Source: JADLGL01 sp963823045
GTDB lineage: Bacteria > Pseudomonadota > Alphaproteobacteria > Rhizobiales > Kaistiaceae
Assembly (NCBI GenBank): GCA_963823045.1
Contig: CAWGKA010000009.1
Span: 1 to 64,000, forward strand
Length of the DNA: 64,000 nucleotides
Direction: 5' to 3'
Shown here: piece after piece, positions 28,427 to 36,902 of the stretch
How positions within the stretch are numbered: the stretch's first letter is position 1
Layout: each line of letters begins with the position of its first letter
Notes under the pieces: generated by a model
The model's input: the letters and a program-made list of their open reading frames with translations, nothing else
The model's database searches: none
What the model was told of the DNA's origin: nothing
Program-made: the position numbers and the translations under genes

Positions 28427-30139
28427 TCATCGCGCCTCCACAATCAGCCGCGCGGGGGCCATCCGGCCGACAAAAGTGCCGACATAGATCAGGTAGGCAC
28501 CGGCGTCGGGCGCGACAAAGGTGAGTGCGGCGTCCTTGAAGCCGTCCTGCCCGTCATCATCACAGAACCATTCTCCAGAGGGCGTTTGGACTGCCAGCGT
28601 CGTATCGACCTCCGCGCGGGTGGACACAACCAATCGTTTGCCCGCAGTCCCGGCGTAGAAAAGCCGATGGGTGGGCTCACTGCTGACAAAACCAATGCAG
28701 GCGATCCCCCTGTCGTCGACGTCAAAGACGTTGAGATCATCGGCGTCAAGGGCGCCGCCGGCTTCGATCGCCAGGTCCAGAGGCTCCGGCACAAGGCCTT
28801 CGGACCAGTCGGTTTCTCCGAACCGCGCCGGAGAATCTGTCCTCAACGCACTGTCTGGCGGTCGACCGGCGACGACCAGGGCCGCTCGTGCGGTGACTCC
28901 CTCATTCCTCGTTCCAAGCCAAACCAGGTAAGCGCCGCCGACCGGATCGGGAATGCCGATGGCTGGACTCCTGCCCGGGCCTGAATTGTCGTCGCAGCGC
29001 CAAACACCGGACGGAAGCCGCACTGCGAGTGTCGTATCTTCGCTGGACGCGGCGGTAAACACCAACGCCTCCCCGTCTGCGGCGGCGTCATAGTTGACCT
29101 GTAAGGTGGGTTGGGCGGTCGCATAGCCCACACATGGGGCGCCCAGCAACGCCCCGATATCGAGGCTTCCTCCTGCGTTAACCGGAGTTAGCCGCGGATC
29201 AGGTGCGAATCCTCCTTGTAGTTCCAACGCGCCAAATGCCGCCGGACCAGGACTGACACCCATTGTCTCTTCAAAATCGAGCAACGCCTCCGCCGGACCC
29301 ACTCCGGTAGCGAAAAGGTTTAGGAGATCACCAATCAACGCTTCCCCTTCGGTTGGCGGCAGGACCTCGTGGCGCGTACCGATCCAAATGTCGTAGTAGC
29401 CGGCGGGCGGGAAGGGTATCGCCACACGCGGAAACAGGTACCCGCCATCACCGTCGTCGCAGTGCCAGGCGCCAGTCGAATCGCGGACGACAAGAGTGGT
29501 GTCGTCGTCAGATCTCGCGCGAATGACGAGAGCCGGCACCCCCGCGGTATAGTGCAGCCGAAAAGTCGGGCGAACGTCGACATAACCTTGGCAGCGACGA
29601 CCGAGCGAATACACTGGCACCCGACCGCCTCCCTCAACTGCGATCATGCTTGGCAGAGGATTGAACGCCGTCTCGAGTGCGAGCTCACCGCCGGTTGTAT
29701 CCCGGGGCAAAGATAGGAGCTCCGCCACGGAGGCCGGTTGGATGCGGTAGCTACCCGCCCAACCGTCAAGGGACGCCGACACGACGCCATTGCGTTCGGA
29801 TCCGATGTAGTTCTCTCGACCGGGCAAGACTTCGAGGCTGAGTGACCCGCCGCGCCTCGTTATTGCGCCAACGTGCATGGCGGCAACGCAAATCGGGGAC
29901 GCGTCTGAATAGATGTCTGTTCCCCAGATCGTGTCGAAGGTTTCCGCCTCATATGGCGGACAGAAGAAATAGTGCGCGCTTTGGTCGTCGCCCCTGAGAT
30001 CGCTCGCACTCGTCGACCAATCGATCACCACTGCGGACTGGATCGGCGTATCGCTCTGCGCCCGGGCAGACATGCCGACACCGGATGGTATTGCAATCAG
30101 CACTATTGCAATGGAACGAATTACCCAGCGAGCTGGCAC
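28427..30139 (-). CDS. secreted LCCL-domain protein with three PPC-like repeats
   Basis: The start is taken as GTG at 30139, seven bases after GGAGGGA, giving a signal peptide (VIRSIAIVLIAIPSGVGMSARA). Residues about 40-135 match an LCCL domain: a first cysteine in HYFFCPPY, then IWGTDIYSDASPICVAAMHVG, GGSLSLEVLPG, and NGVVSASLDGWAGSYRI. Three PPC-like repeats follow with the window-wide signature: CQGYVDVRPTFRLHY and DDTTLVVRDSTGAWHCDD; APCVGYATAQP and EDTTLAVRLPSGVWRCDD; IACIGFVSSEPTHRLFY and VDTTLAVQTPSGEWFCDDD. The frame is intact over 570 residues. LCCL domains are mostly known from eukaryotic extracellular proteins. The function is unknown; binding to lipid or polysaccharide is speculation. 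Confidence 0.85.
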   Translation of the reverse strand: MPARWVIRSIAIVLIAIPSGVGMSARAQSDTPIQSAVVIDWSTSASDLRGDDQSAHYFFCPPYEAETFDTIWGTDIYSDASPICVAAMHVGAITRRGGSLSLEVLPGRENYIGSERNGVVSASLDGWAGSYRIQPASVAELLSLPRDTTGGELALETAFNPLPSMIAVEGGGRVPVYSLGRRCQGYVDVRPTFRLHYTAGVPALVIRARSDDDTTLVVRDSTGAWHCDDGDGGYLFPRVAIPFPPAGYYDIWIGTRHEVLPPTEGEALIGDLLNLFATGVGPAEALLDFEETMGVSPGPAAFGALELQGGFAPDPRLTPVNAGGSLDIGALLGAPCVGYATAQPTLQVNYDAAADGEALVFTAASSEDTTLAVRLPSGVWRCDDNSGPGRSPAIGIPDPVGGAYLVWLGTRNEGVTARAALVVAGRPPDSALRTDSPARFGETDWSEGLVPEPLDLAIEAGGALDADDLNVFDVDDRGIACIGFVSSEPTHRLFYAGTAGKRLVVSTRAEVDTTLAVQTPSGEWFCDDDGQDGFKDAALTFVAPDAGAYLIYVGTFVGRMAPARLIVEAR

Positions 30140-30549
30140 GAGGGACTCCCTCCCACGCGAACCTACACCAGTCACTATCGTCCGCCAATTCGCCTCGCAT
30201 AGACACCCATCAGCGGCCTCTGTTGCGGGTCTGGCGTGCATCGCCATGGTGCGCCTTATCCAACGTTTGGCCGATCGCCTCTCGATGTAGCCACGGCATT
30301 GCCAGAGGCCATTTGAAATGGCGACGTCGATGTCGGATTTGGGTCAAGGCCCGCGTTATGCGTGCCCGAGTCAGAGGTCCGCCACGCAATCACCGGCTGA
30401 CAGAACCCGGGATCGAGCAAGTGGGACCGCCGCGGCCGTGGTCGTCGCCCTCGCGTGCGTCGGCCCGAGCGATGAGCGCGATGGGACTGCGAAACGGATT
30501 CATGCAATTCTCCGCGCTGACAGGCATCCATCACGTTATTATTAGGTCG
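30140..30549. other. intergenic, 410 bases, divergent promoter region
   Basis: This separates the divergently read LCCL gene and the membrane-protein gene and should hold both promoters. I see no convincing small gene, repeat or hairpin in it. Confidence 0.4.
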
Positions 30550-31611
30550 ATGATAGAAGCAAAATCGTCGGACACCGATTCCTCCATTTTTGCCTACTCG
30601 CCCAGTTGGCTGGACCGGTTCGTTATTTGGCTGAAGCGGCTGCCTGGTCCGGTTTGGATCCCCTATCTCGCCTTGGCCATCGTCGGCATGGGCGTGAGCC
30701 ACCTTCCGGTATGGACCAGAGGTGATGTCACTGTCGGCTCGCTTCAGCTCGACGGCGTGTACTGGGGTCTGCTTCCCACCGCATCCCTTTTGCTGGCGAC
30801 CTATGTTCGCCGGCTCACCGCGGACTCCTTCGACAGGTTCCGGCCGGCGCTCACGCTGCCCAAAGCCGAGGCGCAGGCAGTTCGCTACAGGCTTGTCTTT
30901 CTGCCCGCGTGGCCAGCCTTTGCCATCACGATCGGCGCGATCGTGCTCACCGGGCTGTCATTGGCATTCGACCCGGAGGGATCCGGGATCGTCGACACGC
31001 CGTGGCTCGGGGTCACGGGCGTCGCGTTAATTCAGTCATTCGTAGGCTCGATCCTGTTCCTGCTTCTCTACCGCCTAATACGGCAGATAGGCATTGTCCG
31101 CGGAACCTTGGCCAACGCCGTCATTATCGATGTGTTCAGGCCGGGGCCGCTGCAGGCCTTTGCGAACCTGGCGGCGCGGCCTGGTGCGCTTCTCACTCTG
31201 CTCGTTGCGTCGTCAACGTTGATCCAACCCCTGCCGGCGGACTTCTACGCATTCATGATCGGCTGGGCCCCCTATCTTTTCCTTCCACCGATCGTTGCGG
31301 CGATCGCTTTCGTTGCACCGCTGACCGGGCTTCATCGACAGCTTTCCGAGCAGAAGGCGGCACTTGAGGACGCAGCGACGATCCGTCTGAAAGCGACCCT
31401 CTCTGAGTTCAACCGCGACGTCGATGCCGGCGAGCTAACACGGATCAAGAAGATCAACGCGGCGCTTCAAGGCCTGATGGTTCAGCGCGACCTCTTGGCA
31501 AGTCTGAAGACTTGGCCATGGTCAACGACGACGCTGAGGAGTTTCGTCTCAACCATCGCTTTGCCTTTGGCGGTCTTTCTCGTGCAGCAAGCGGCCAGTG
31601 AAATCCTGTGA
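30550..31611 (+). CDS. multi-pass membrane protein of unknown function
   Basis: The ATG at 30550 (MIEAKSSDTDSSIFAYSP) is preferred over longer in-frame extensions, which run through the upstream control region. The 353-residue product has six probable membrane helices: WIPYLALAIVGMGVSHL, GVYWGLLPTASLLLATYV, FAITIGAIVLTGLSLAF, LIQSFVGSILFLLLYRLI, LLVASSTLIQPLPADFY and YLFLPPIVAAIAFVAPL. A cytoplasmic helical segment (HRQLSEQKAALEDAATI) and a short C-terminal helix follow. The pattern suggests a sensor or signalling scaffold lacking its effector, but no domain is recognised. It is isolated from other genes. Confidence 0.7.
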   Translation: MIEAKSSDTDSSIFAYSPSWLDRFVIWLKRLPGPVWIPYLALAIVGMGVSHLPVWTRGDVTVGSLQLDGVYWGLLPTASLLLATYVRRLTADSFDRFRPALTLPKAEAQAVRYRLVFLPAWPAFAITIGAIVLTGLSLAFDPEGSGIVDTPWLGVTGVALIQSFVGSILFLLLYRLIRQIGIVRGTLANAVIIDVFRPGPLQAFANLAARPGALLTLLVASSTLIQPLPADFYAFMIGWAPYLFLPPIVAAIAFVAPLTGLHRQLSEQKAALEDAATIRLKATLSEFNRDVDAGELTRIKKINAALQGLMVQRDLLASLKTWPWSTTTLRSFVSTIALPLAVFLVQQAASEIL

Positions 31612-32034
31612 CACACTCCCAAACGGCGTGCACCACCCAGTCCTTGCCTCTTGACCGAATGGGTGCCGAGGAAATTCGTGGCGTGTCGCCATTGAGTTCG
31701 AAGTATCGCAAAAAACGCTCGACGGGGCGGAGGCGTGGCTGGAGCTAGCTGTTCAGTAACGCGTCGACGTAAATAGGCGTTATGGACACGTTCAACTGAC
31801 ATTCGGCCAAGGCCACAAGGGTGCCCGGTCTTTCGGCTGTTCGTCTTGCACAAGGCGGCGCAGTAGAATGTGGATGTGCGTGCTGGTTTCGCGGCCGTCC
31901 CATTTGACACCTTTTGCCGAGTGAACAGCCGCAGCATCGCGTGAGGGTGCAGGCATCGCCTTAGTGTCCTTCGGTTGTGACGATCCCCACCGCGGCGACG
32001 GTTAGTGCCAGCGCGAACCGTGCCGGCGAGCGTT
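31612..32034. other. intergenic, 423 bases, nothing recognised
   Basis: Several open frames cross this stretch on both strands, but none has a ribosome site or a recognisable product. It is the 3' flank of both the membrane-protein gene and the CsbD gene. Confidence 0.4.
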
Positions 32035-32211
32035 CTATTTCCTCTTCAGCTTGTCCTTGAGGCTGCCGATGGCGTTCTGGGCCTTGCCCTTCGCCTTGTC
32101 AGATTTGCCGTCCGCCTTCAACTTGGCGTCGCCGATGACCTTGCCTGCGGTCTCTTCGGCCGCGCCTTTGATTTGCTTCGCGGAGCCAGCGATGCGGTCC
32201 TTGTCGATCAT
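32035..32211 (-). CDS. CsbD-family small stress protein
   Basis: A 58-residue hydrophilic, Lys/Ala-rich protein starting MIDKDRIAGSAKQIKGAAEE and continuing KVIGDAKLKADGKSDKAKG, ending KLKRK. This is the CsbD pattern (repeated KGxxKEAxGKxxGDxKLxxEG). AAGGAGG lies five bases upstream of the ATG. CsbD-like proteins accumulate under general stress in many bacteria; the molecular role is unknown. It neighbours other stress-type small genes (DUF3309, a Crp/Fnr regulator), which fits a stress or envelope island. Confidence 0.9.
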   Translation of the reverse strand: MIDKDRIAGSAKQIKGAAEETAGKVIGDAKLKADGKSDKAKGKAQNAIGSLKDKLKRK

Positions 32212-32331
32212 GTAGTCCTCCTTGGCGCGGATGGGCGCCAGTTCGCTCTGATAATGGCCGGCGGCCTACGGACCGCCGCGCTTGGATCGTCAGTTCCGTC
32301 TTGTGTCGTCCTTTGGGGCCGAGATGAGCGA

Positions 32332-32493
32332 TCAACCTGACGGATTGATGATCGGTTCCTGAGTGCAGGCCGAGAACCTGAGGAAGCCGAAGGGGCCGGT
32401 TGCGCTGTCGCATTTGGTGACGTTGACGGTGACCAGCAGAATCACCACCAAAAGGGCGACTGCCAGTAGGCCGATCGTCATGGTCTTGGTCAT
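32332..32493 (-). CDS. small single-span membrane protein
   Basis: The ATG at 32493 gives MTKTMTIGLLAVALLVVILLV, an N-terminal membrane helix, followed by a short exported or cytoplasmic tail with two cysteines (VTKCDSATG, RFSACTQEP). A longer in-frame start adds an unlikely basic leader. The 53-residue protein is unrecognised. It lies between the CsbD and DUF3309 genes on the same strand. Confidence 0.5.
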   Translation of the reverse strand: MTKTMTIGLLAVALLVVILLVTVNVTKCDSATGPFGFLRFSACTQEPIINPSG

Positions 32494-32605
32494 GCCTGGT
32501 TGCTTTCGATGTTTGCTTCCGCCGCTCACGGGCGCACTGCGTTGCAAGCACGCGGCCCGTCCTAGCTATGGACTACCGGTCCGCAATTCGGCGGGCGCCG
32601 CCTCG

Positions 32606-32779
32606 TCAGGTGGTAATTGAGAATGTTCCCGTGATCGCCAGAATGATCACGACAATGAGGGCAAGCCCGAGAAATCCCGACGGCCCGTAGCCCCAACCGC
32701 GGGAATGTGGCCATGCGGGCACTGATCCCAGCAGAAGCAGCACCAAAACAATCAACAAGATCAGACCGAGAGTCGACAT
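32606..32779 (-). CDS. DUF3309-family small membrane protein
   Basis: A 57-residue protein with two membrane helices around a conserved centre: MSTLGLILLIVLVLLLLG, then PAWPHSRGWGYGPSGFLGLA and a second hydrophobic helix. The SWPHSRGWGYGPSG-type core is diagnostic of DUF3309, frequent in alpha- and betaproteobacteria and often near stress genes. An AGGAAG site sits just upstream of the ATG. Function unknown. Confidence 0.88.
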   Translation of the reverse strand: MSTLGLILLIVLVLLLLGSVPAWPHSRGWGYGPSGFLGLALIVVIILAITGTFSITT

Positions 32780-33117
32780 ATCTTCCTACCTTCCATGCCG
32801 GGTTCAACGGCGGGCGTCATTAACACCGAGCCTCAATTACGGGCCGGCGACGTGATTGCGGCCAAGGGGCGGAACCCGCTGGGACGGAGGGGGGGAGGTA
32901 TCCCAGCGGGCACCTGATACGGACTGGCGGATGTCGTCCGTGCCGTGCCGCTGGAGAGTCAGGATGCGATGCGGGCGTCATAGAAGCCGCTGCGCCTCCC
33001 ACCGGCATGGGAATCAACCATCGCACGGCCCGGCGATTACTTACTGTTCCAAATCGCTCACAATGAACCCGACCGCGCGAGAATTTTCGCGGAGCGACCG
33101 CCGGCGGCGGATGGCGG

Positions 33118-33810
33118 CTACCGTGACACGCCGCTATCCGGCGGGTCGTTGAGGAGGACGCTGAGCAACGAGCTGTTCACCTCCAAATGGCCATTGTACT
33201 CAATGAAGCCAAGCTTGCGGAACTTGTTCATGAAGTGGCTGACGCGCGACCGGGTGGTTCCGATCATGTCCGCCAGCGTCTCCTGGGTGACCTTGCCGGT
33301 GATCGGCTCCGGGCGCCCCTCCTTGCCAAAATTGGCAAGAAGGAGAAGCACTCGAGCCAAACGCTTCTCAGTTGAATTGAAAAGTTGATCGACGAGATCC
33401 TCTTCTACGCGTGCATTCCTTTTTAGGATGTGCGTTACGAACATCTTCGAGAAGGTTGGCTCGTCCTTAAGTACGCGGCCGATCTCAACCTTGTCGACGC
33501 GCATCGCTGTGCAATCGGTAAACGCGGTAGCCGTGGCAAGGCGCTTTGGCTGGCCGATCAGGCAGCCTTCGCCGACAAATTCGTCGATGCCCAAAATGGC
33601 GACCACGGCCACTTTGCCCTGGCTCGACACGACCGTGACCTTCACCTTCCCCTTTCTGATGTAGAAGACGGAGTTGGCCGGGTCCCCCTGCAAGAACAGA
33701 GGCTCCTTCTTACGGAAGGTCGCAACAACCCGCCCCTTCGCGGCTGTCTCCAAGAACGACGCGGGATCGAATTGCTCGACGGGTTCTGGCAGCTTCGGCG
33801 GCGATCGCAT
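33118..33810 (-). CDS. Crp/Fnr-family transcriptional regulator
   Basis: A 230-residue two-domain regulator. The cyclic-nucleotide-binding-like beta barrel covers about residues 20-135 (FRKKEPLFLQGDPANSVFYIR, GKVAVVAILGIDEFVGEGCL). A dimer helix and a C-terminal winged helix-turn-helix follow (TQETLADMIGTTRSRVSHFMNKF). There are no N-terminal cysteines for an iron-sulfur cluster, so it is not an oxygen-sensing FNR. The closest annotated relatives are generic Crp/Fnr regulators in Hyphomicrobiales with the KKEPLFLQGDPA barrel. The target genes are unknown. Confidence 0.92.
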   Translation of the reverse strand: MRSPPKLPEPVEQFDPASFLETAAKGRVVATFRKKEPLFLQGDPANSVFYIRKGKVKVTVVSSQGKVAVVAILGIDEFVGEGCLIGQPKRLATATAFTDCTAMRVDKVEIGRVLKDEPTFSKMFVTHILKRNARVEEDLVDQLFNSTEKRLARVLLLLANFGKEGRPEPITGKVTQETLADMIGTTRSRVSHFMNKFRKLGFIEYNGHLEVNSSLLSVLLNDPPDSGVSR

Positions 33811-34654
33811 GGTGACTGGCCTCCTTCTTTTTGCGGAACCCGCGCCACGACCTTCCTAAGTCGTGCGGCTCAGCTGAGTTGAGGGTTCTTCGCCTCTTCG
33901 ACGGAGCGGGCCAACTCGGTGAATGATGCAATGGCGCCACCTGGAACTGACCAGTTGGCGCGGCAGCCGTAACGGGAAAGGCGTCGCATCGTGGTTCGGC
34001 GACGAAATTGAATCCATCCGCCGGCGTTGTGCGTTGATCCGATCTAGTGAGGCACAGAAACACTGCGCCAGATGCCGTGACGGCGATCCGGCGCCATCTT
34101 CAAGCGCTCCAGGCCTTCAGGTTGGCGATCAAGCGGCATGGCGACGCAAAGTCGCGTGACGCAACCCGTGAAAGGCCGCCCGTCCGTGATTTAAATAAAT
34201 CAGGAGCGCCGAACTCACGGAGGAGGTCAAGAAAAGGATTGCGATAAGTATGAACGCAACAGTCACAGTTGGCTCGCTTTCATCCCGTCGAGGGATCGTT
34301 TGAACGAGTGACCCGTTCAATTTAAAATATGGGGCCTGTTCTCCTGAATAACAACGGCGTTCCCTAAATATATTTGAACTGTTCAGCGAAAGGCGAAAAG
34401 TTCTATTTTGTCTACGTTGTCCGCGAAGTAGCGGCATTGCCTCGTTTTGACCAGCTCGCGGAGGACGCGGCAAATGCCAGCGGCCAAAACCTGCTGGGAT
34501 GAACAGGCCAGCTCGACGGAGCGCCGCACGCGCCGCTTCTGACAGGTCACGCCGGTTACGTCAGCTATGTCGGCGATACGAATTTTCTTGGCGAGCTGAC
34601 CGTGACAGTTGAGGTCACGACACCGCAAAGGCCGGCCGGCATTGGCAGCGAGCG
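33811..34654. other. intergenic, 844 bases, A+T-rich, with weak coding traces
   Basis: The stretch holds the control region of the Crp/Fnr gene. At 34187-34202 is the palindrome TGATTTAAATAAATCA. On the minus strand at 34383-34628 an open frame reads IADIADVTGVT and later CRVLRELVKTRQ, reminiscent of a Crp/Fnr helix-turn-helix remnant, but too degraded to call. No ribosome site supports it. Confidence 0.35.
34129..34266 (-). CDS. possible small membrane peptide
   Basis: From a GTG at 34266 the frame reads VTVAFILIAILFLTSSVSSA, a plausible membrane helix, then LLIYLNHGRAAFHGLRHATL and a basic end (45 residues). There is no clear ribosome site and no family match that I know. Listed because the hydrophobic/basic layout is protein-like; it may be chance. 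Confidence 0.25.
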   Translation of the reverse strand: MTVAFILIAILFLTSSVSSALLIYLNHGRAAFHGLRHATLRRHAA

Positions 34655-34918
34655 CTAGAAGTCTCTGGCACCGAGCAGATATGAAGCCCTGCGCGTGCCG
34701 TGATAGGCCCTCGCCGCGGCATCCAGGATTCGTTCGATATTCTTGTCGAACACGCTCAGTGCGCTTGGCTCGTCTCTTCGGACGCGCGCGTCGATGTGTG
34801 CGAGCGCGTCGGATTCGACGAAGAACGCGATCTGCATGATTCCGTCATGGCCGACAAATCGCACCCTGTGGTTTGGCGCATCATAGCTACGGCTGCCGTT
34901 GGGGAAACTAAGCGCCAT
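34655..34918 (-). CDS. DUF1488-family protein
   Basis: An 87-residue protein starting MALSFPNGSRSYDAPNHRVRF, then VGHDGIMQIAFFVESDAL, a helical segment (DKNIERILDAAARAYHG) and the ending YLLGARDF. These are the DUF1488 features (SFPNxSRSYD start, FWGYDGAMEV-like strand, C-terminal YxLxAxDF). Common in rhizobia as a stand-alone small gene of unknown role. Confidence 0.88.
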   Translation of the reverse strand: MALSFPNGSRSYDAPNHRVRFVGHDGIMQIAFFVESDALAHIDARVRRDEPSALSVFDKNIERILDAAARAYHGTRRASYLLGARDF

Positions 34919-35066
34919 GAGCCGATCTCCGTTCCCAGCCGTGCGAAGGCAAACCAGGTGAGATGAATTGGGAGGCGGTCATCGTTGCCTCTTTCGAGTG
35001 GTCGGTGTCGCCACTTGAGGCCATCTCACCGACGCCAGTGCAATGGGTGGACTTTGCGCACGCAGG

Positions 35067-35735
35067 TTATCCAATTCGCCCGTCTGCGACAGCTGCATCG
35101 GTTCCGGCGAAGGCAATGACATCCGGACCTTTCGTGCCGCCCGTCATGATGAAGCTGAGCGCCTCGTCAAATGTCAGGTTTGTACGCACGACTTTCTTCA
35201 GCGGGACGATCTGTAGATAGCCTGAGGTCGGAACCGGTGTCGTCGGAACGAAGACCACCGCGAGATCGTCACCGGTGTCTTTGTCCTTCATGAGCCGAGT
35301 GATGAAGCCAAGGGCCTTGATGCCTGGATGCGGGAACTCAATAAGGACCGAAGCGCGCGGCCGATCGGGAGTCGACTGCATCGCGTCCATGAAATGCTTG
35401 GCGCCGCCGTAGACCTTCTCAATGAAAGGGACGCGCGCCAACACCTTGTGACCGACACCTATCAGGCGTCGACCCACAACGCGCGAAGCCGCAAAGCCAA
35501 GCAGGAAAAGAACGAGGATGGTGAGAGCGACAGCCAGGACCCACTGCATCCAGGGCTGCAGTAGCCAGGTGGCAAAGCCATTCTCCTGAGTATTGAAAAG
35601 ATCGGTGATCCAGCCAACGAACGGTCCGCCGACTTTGGCCAACAGGTTCAGCACGAGGCTGAAGACAACCCACGTGATGAACAGCGGGATCGCGGTCACC
35701 AGTCCAGCGAGGACGTACTTCTGAAATCCCTTCAC
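35067..35735 (-). CDS. DUF502-family inner-membrane protein
   Basis: An intact 222-residue protein with two N-terminal membrane helices (YVLAGLVTAIPLFITWVVF; WVLAVALTILVLFLLGFAAS) joined by a loop containing the GPFVGWITDLF turn. A cytoplasmic domain carries the DUF502 signatures IEKVYGGAKHFMDAMQ, RASVLIEFPHPGIKALGFIT, DLAVVFVPTTPVPTSGYLQIV and DEALSFIMTGG. Widespread in bacteria and plants; molecular function unknown. Confidence 0.92.
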   Translation of the reverse strand: MKGFQKYVLAGLVTAIPLFITWVVFSLVLNLLAKVGGPFVGWITDLFNTQENGFATWLLQPWMQWVLAVALTILVLFLLGFAASRVVGRRLIGVGHKVLARVPFIEKVYGGAKHFMDAMQSTPDRPRASVLIEFPHPGIKALGFITRLMKDKDTGDDLAVVFVPTTPVPTSGYLQIVPLKKVVRTNLTFDEALSFIMTGGTKGPDVIAFAGTDAAVADGRIG

Positions 35736-35820
35736 GATGACACCTTATGGAAGGCGGCGTGGTCGCACAGGCGAGCTTGGCGGCCTTTCATCTTCTCGTC
35801 GCTACGTTCTCGCACGAGCG

Positions 35821-36093
35821 CTAATGCTCGAGCGAACCGCGATGACCGCCGCTTAGAACCTGGATCGCGTCTTCATCGAGCCGCTGTTCGGCGACCTCCA
35901 TGATCACGCTGGCGCGGAATCTCGGTGGAAGCTCATCCATCACGTACGAGATCGCTTCCGCAGCGGTGTCAAATCGCAGATAGGTCAATGGGGCCCTTCT
36001 ATTGGCGTTTCCGCGTCTGACGAAGATCCCCGCAGGTGCGGCGAAGTCGAAATTTTCCAATGCGTGGGACGCCCGTAGCGTGCGCGACGTCAT
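35821..36093 (-). CDS. small conserved-type hypothetical protein
   Basis: A 90-residue protein of mixed alpha/beta character: LENFDFAAPAGIFVRRGNAN, APLTYLRFDTAAEAISYVMD, ASVIMEVAEQRLDEDAIQVL. Its ATG (36093) overlaps the TGA of the upstream small basic gene in an ATGA arrangement, which supports translation. I do not recognise the family. Confidence 0.65.
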   Translation of the reverse strand: MTSRTLRASHALENFDFAAPAGIFVRRGNANRRAPLTYLRFDTAAEAISYVMDELPPRFRASVIMEVAEQRLDEDAIQVLSGGHRGSLEH

Positions 36094-36245
36094 TTCCCCG
36101 ATTTCTTCGGCTGCGCTCGATGTTCGCCAAGCTGGGCGGTCTGCATGCCGTCTCCCGACCGCAGATATTTCGGACCCTCGGGCTTCTTCCCGACGGCCTT
36201 CGGTTTCTTCGCCTGCTTGTTGCCGCGCTGTTGTCCTTTAGCCAA
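36090..36245 (-). CDS. small basic lysine-rich protein
   Basis: The start is TTG at 36245, six bases after GGAG. It gives a 51-residue, strongly basic protein: MAKGQQRGNKQAKKPKAVGK, KPEGPKYLRS and EHRAQPKKSGK. Such MAKGQQR-type peptides are common next to small hypothetical genes in rhizobia. Its stop overlaps the start of the next gene (ATGA). It was not visible as an ATG-started frame. Confidence 0.65.
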   Translation of the reverse strand: MAKGQQRGNKQAKKPKAVGKKPEGPKYLRSGDGMQTAQLGEHRAQPKKSGK

Positions 36246-36295
36246 AGACCTGCTCCTTCATATCCAAAATCAAGTGGTGGCGCGACGACGTTCCG

Positions 36296-36544
36296 CTACG
36301 CTGCATCATCGCGCGCCAGCGCGTCCTGCAAATCCTTCGGGTCAATCGTGAAAACCTCGATCAATCCCGGTTTGGTCACGTGAATGCGCGTCGCCACGCG
36401 TCGATATGCAAGCGACGATGTGTTGTCCAAGGACTCCTCGTCGGTCTCGACCAGATAGGTCCCCGGCGGCATCGCATTGACCATGTCCGGCAATTTGAAC
36501 TCTCGCTTGAAGGTAACATCGGCGGCGGTGGTGCGCGAGGTCAT
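36296..36544 (-). CDS. small hypothetical protein, coupled pair member
   Basis: An 82-residue protein: VTFKREFKLPDMVNAMPPGT, YLVETDEESLDNTSSLAYRR, VATRIHVTKPGLIEVFTID. The layout resembles a small beta-barrel with a charged tail. Its ATG overlaps the TGA of the upstream gene by the ATGA motif at 36541-36544. No family recognised. Confidence 0.65.
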   Translation of the reverse strand: MTSRTTAADVTFKREFKLPDMVNAMPPGTYLVETDEESLDNTSSLAYRRVATRIHVTKPGLIEVFTIDPKDLQDALARDDAA

Positions 36545-36825
36545 GCAGCGGCCGAGAGATCACGAAGCGACATGCCTGAGGACAGCAACCGACGGGCGTC
36601 AAACGCGCGCAGTCGCATCGACTGGCTTGGCGTTGCACTCGACAATTCGCCGGCGGCGACCATTCGCTGGCTCGGATCGGCAAGGCTCCGAAGCCAGTAG
36701 AGGTCTGGCAGGTTCGGGATCGGATATCGCCGAACGACCCTGAACTTGTCGGCGGTCGATGGACCTGAAAGCGAAGTCGGAGTGACGCTGACGATCTGCC
36801 CGGCCGTATATCGCTGTCTTTCCAT
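36541..36825 (-). CDS. small hypothetical protein, first of a coupled pair
   Basis: The ATG at 36825 lies six bases after AGGAG; a longer in-frame start lacks a ribosome site. The 94-residue product reads MERQRYTAGQIVSVTPTSLS, FRVVRRYPIPNLPDLYWLRS and RLLSSGMSLRDLSAAA. It is translationally coupled to the downstream gene. No family recognised, though the pair organisation recurs in rhizobial genomes to my recollection. Confidence 0.65.
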   Translation of the reverse strand: MERQRYTAGQIVSVTPTSLSGPSTADKFRVVRRYPIPNLPDLYWLRSLADPSQRMVAAGELSSATPSQSMRLRAFDARRLLSSGMSLRDLSAAA

Positions 36826-36850
36826 CGAGTGCTCCTGGTCAGAAGAAAGC

Positions 36851-36872
36851 GGGATCGGCAATTGCCGATCCC
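36851..36872 (-). terminator. 22-base perfect palindrome with T-rich flank
   Basis: GGGATCGGCAATTGCCGATCCC forms an 11-bp stem. On the minus strand it is followed by GCTTTCTTC. It lies between the stop of the 36903 gene and the start of the 36825 gene and probably terminates the former. Confidence 0.7.
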
Positions 36873-36902
36873 GTAGCCGCGCGCCCGAAAGCGCCTCGGA
36901 AA

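Noticed and set aside
31482..31937. 151-codon minus-strand open frame, and a HSAKG-like string in another frame
   Set aside because: Composition is not protein-like and the helicase-like string is too short to support a UvrD remnant.
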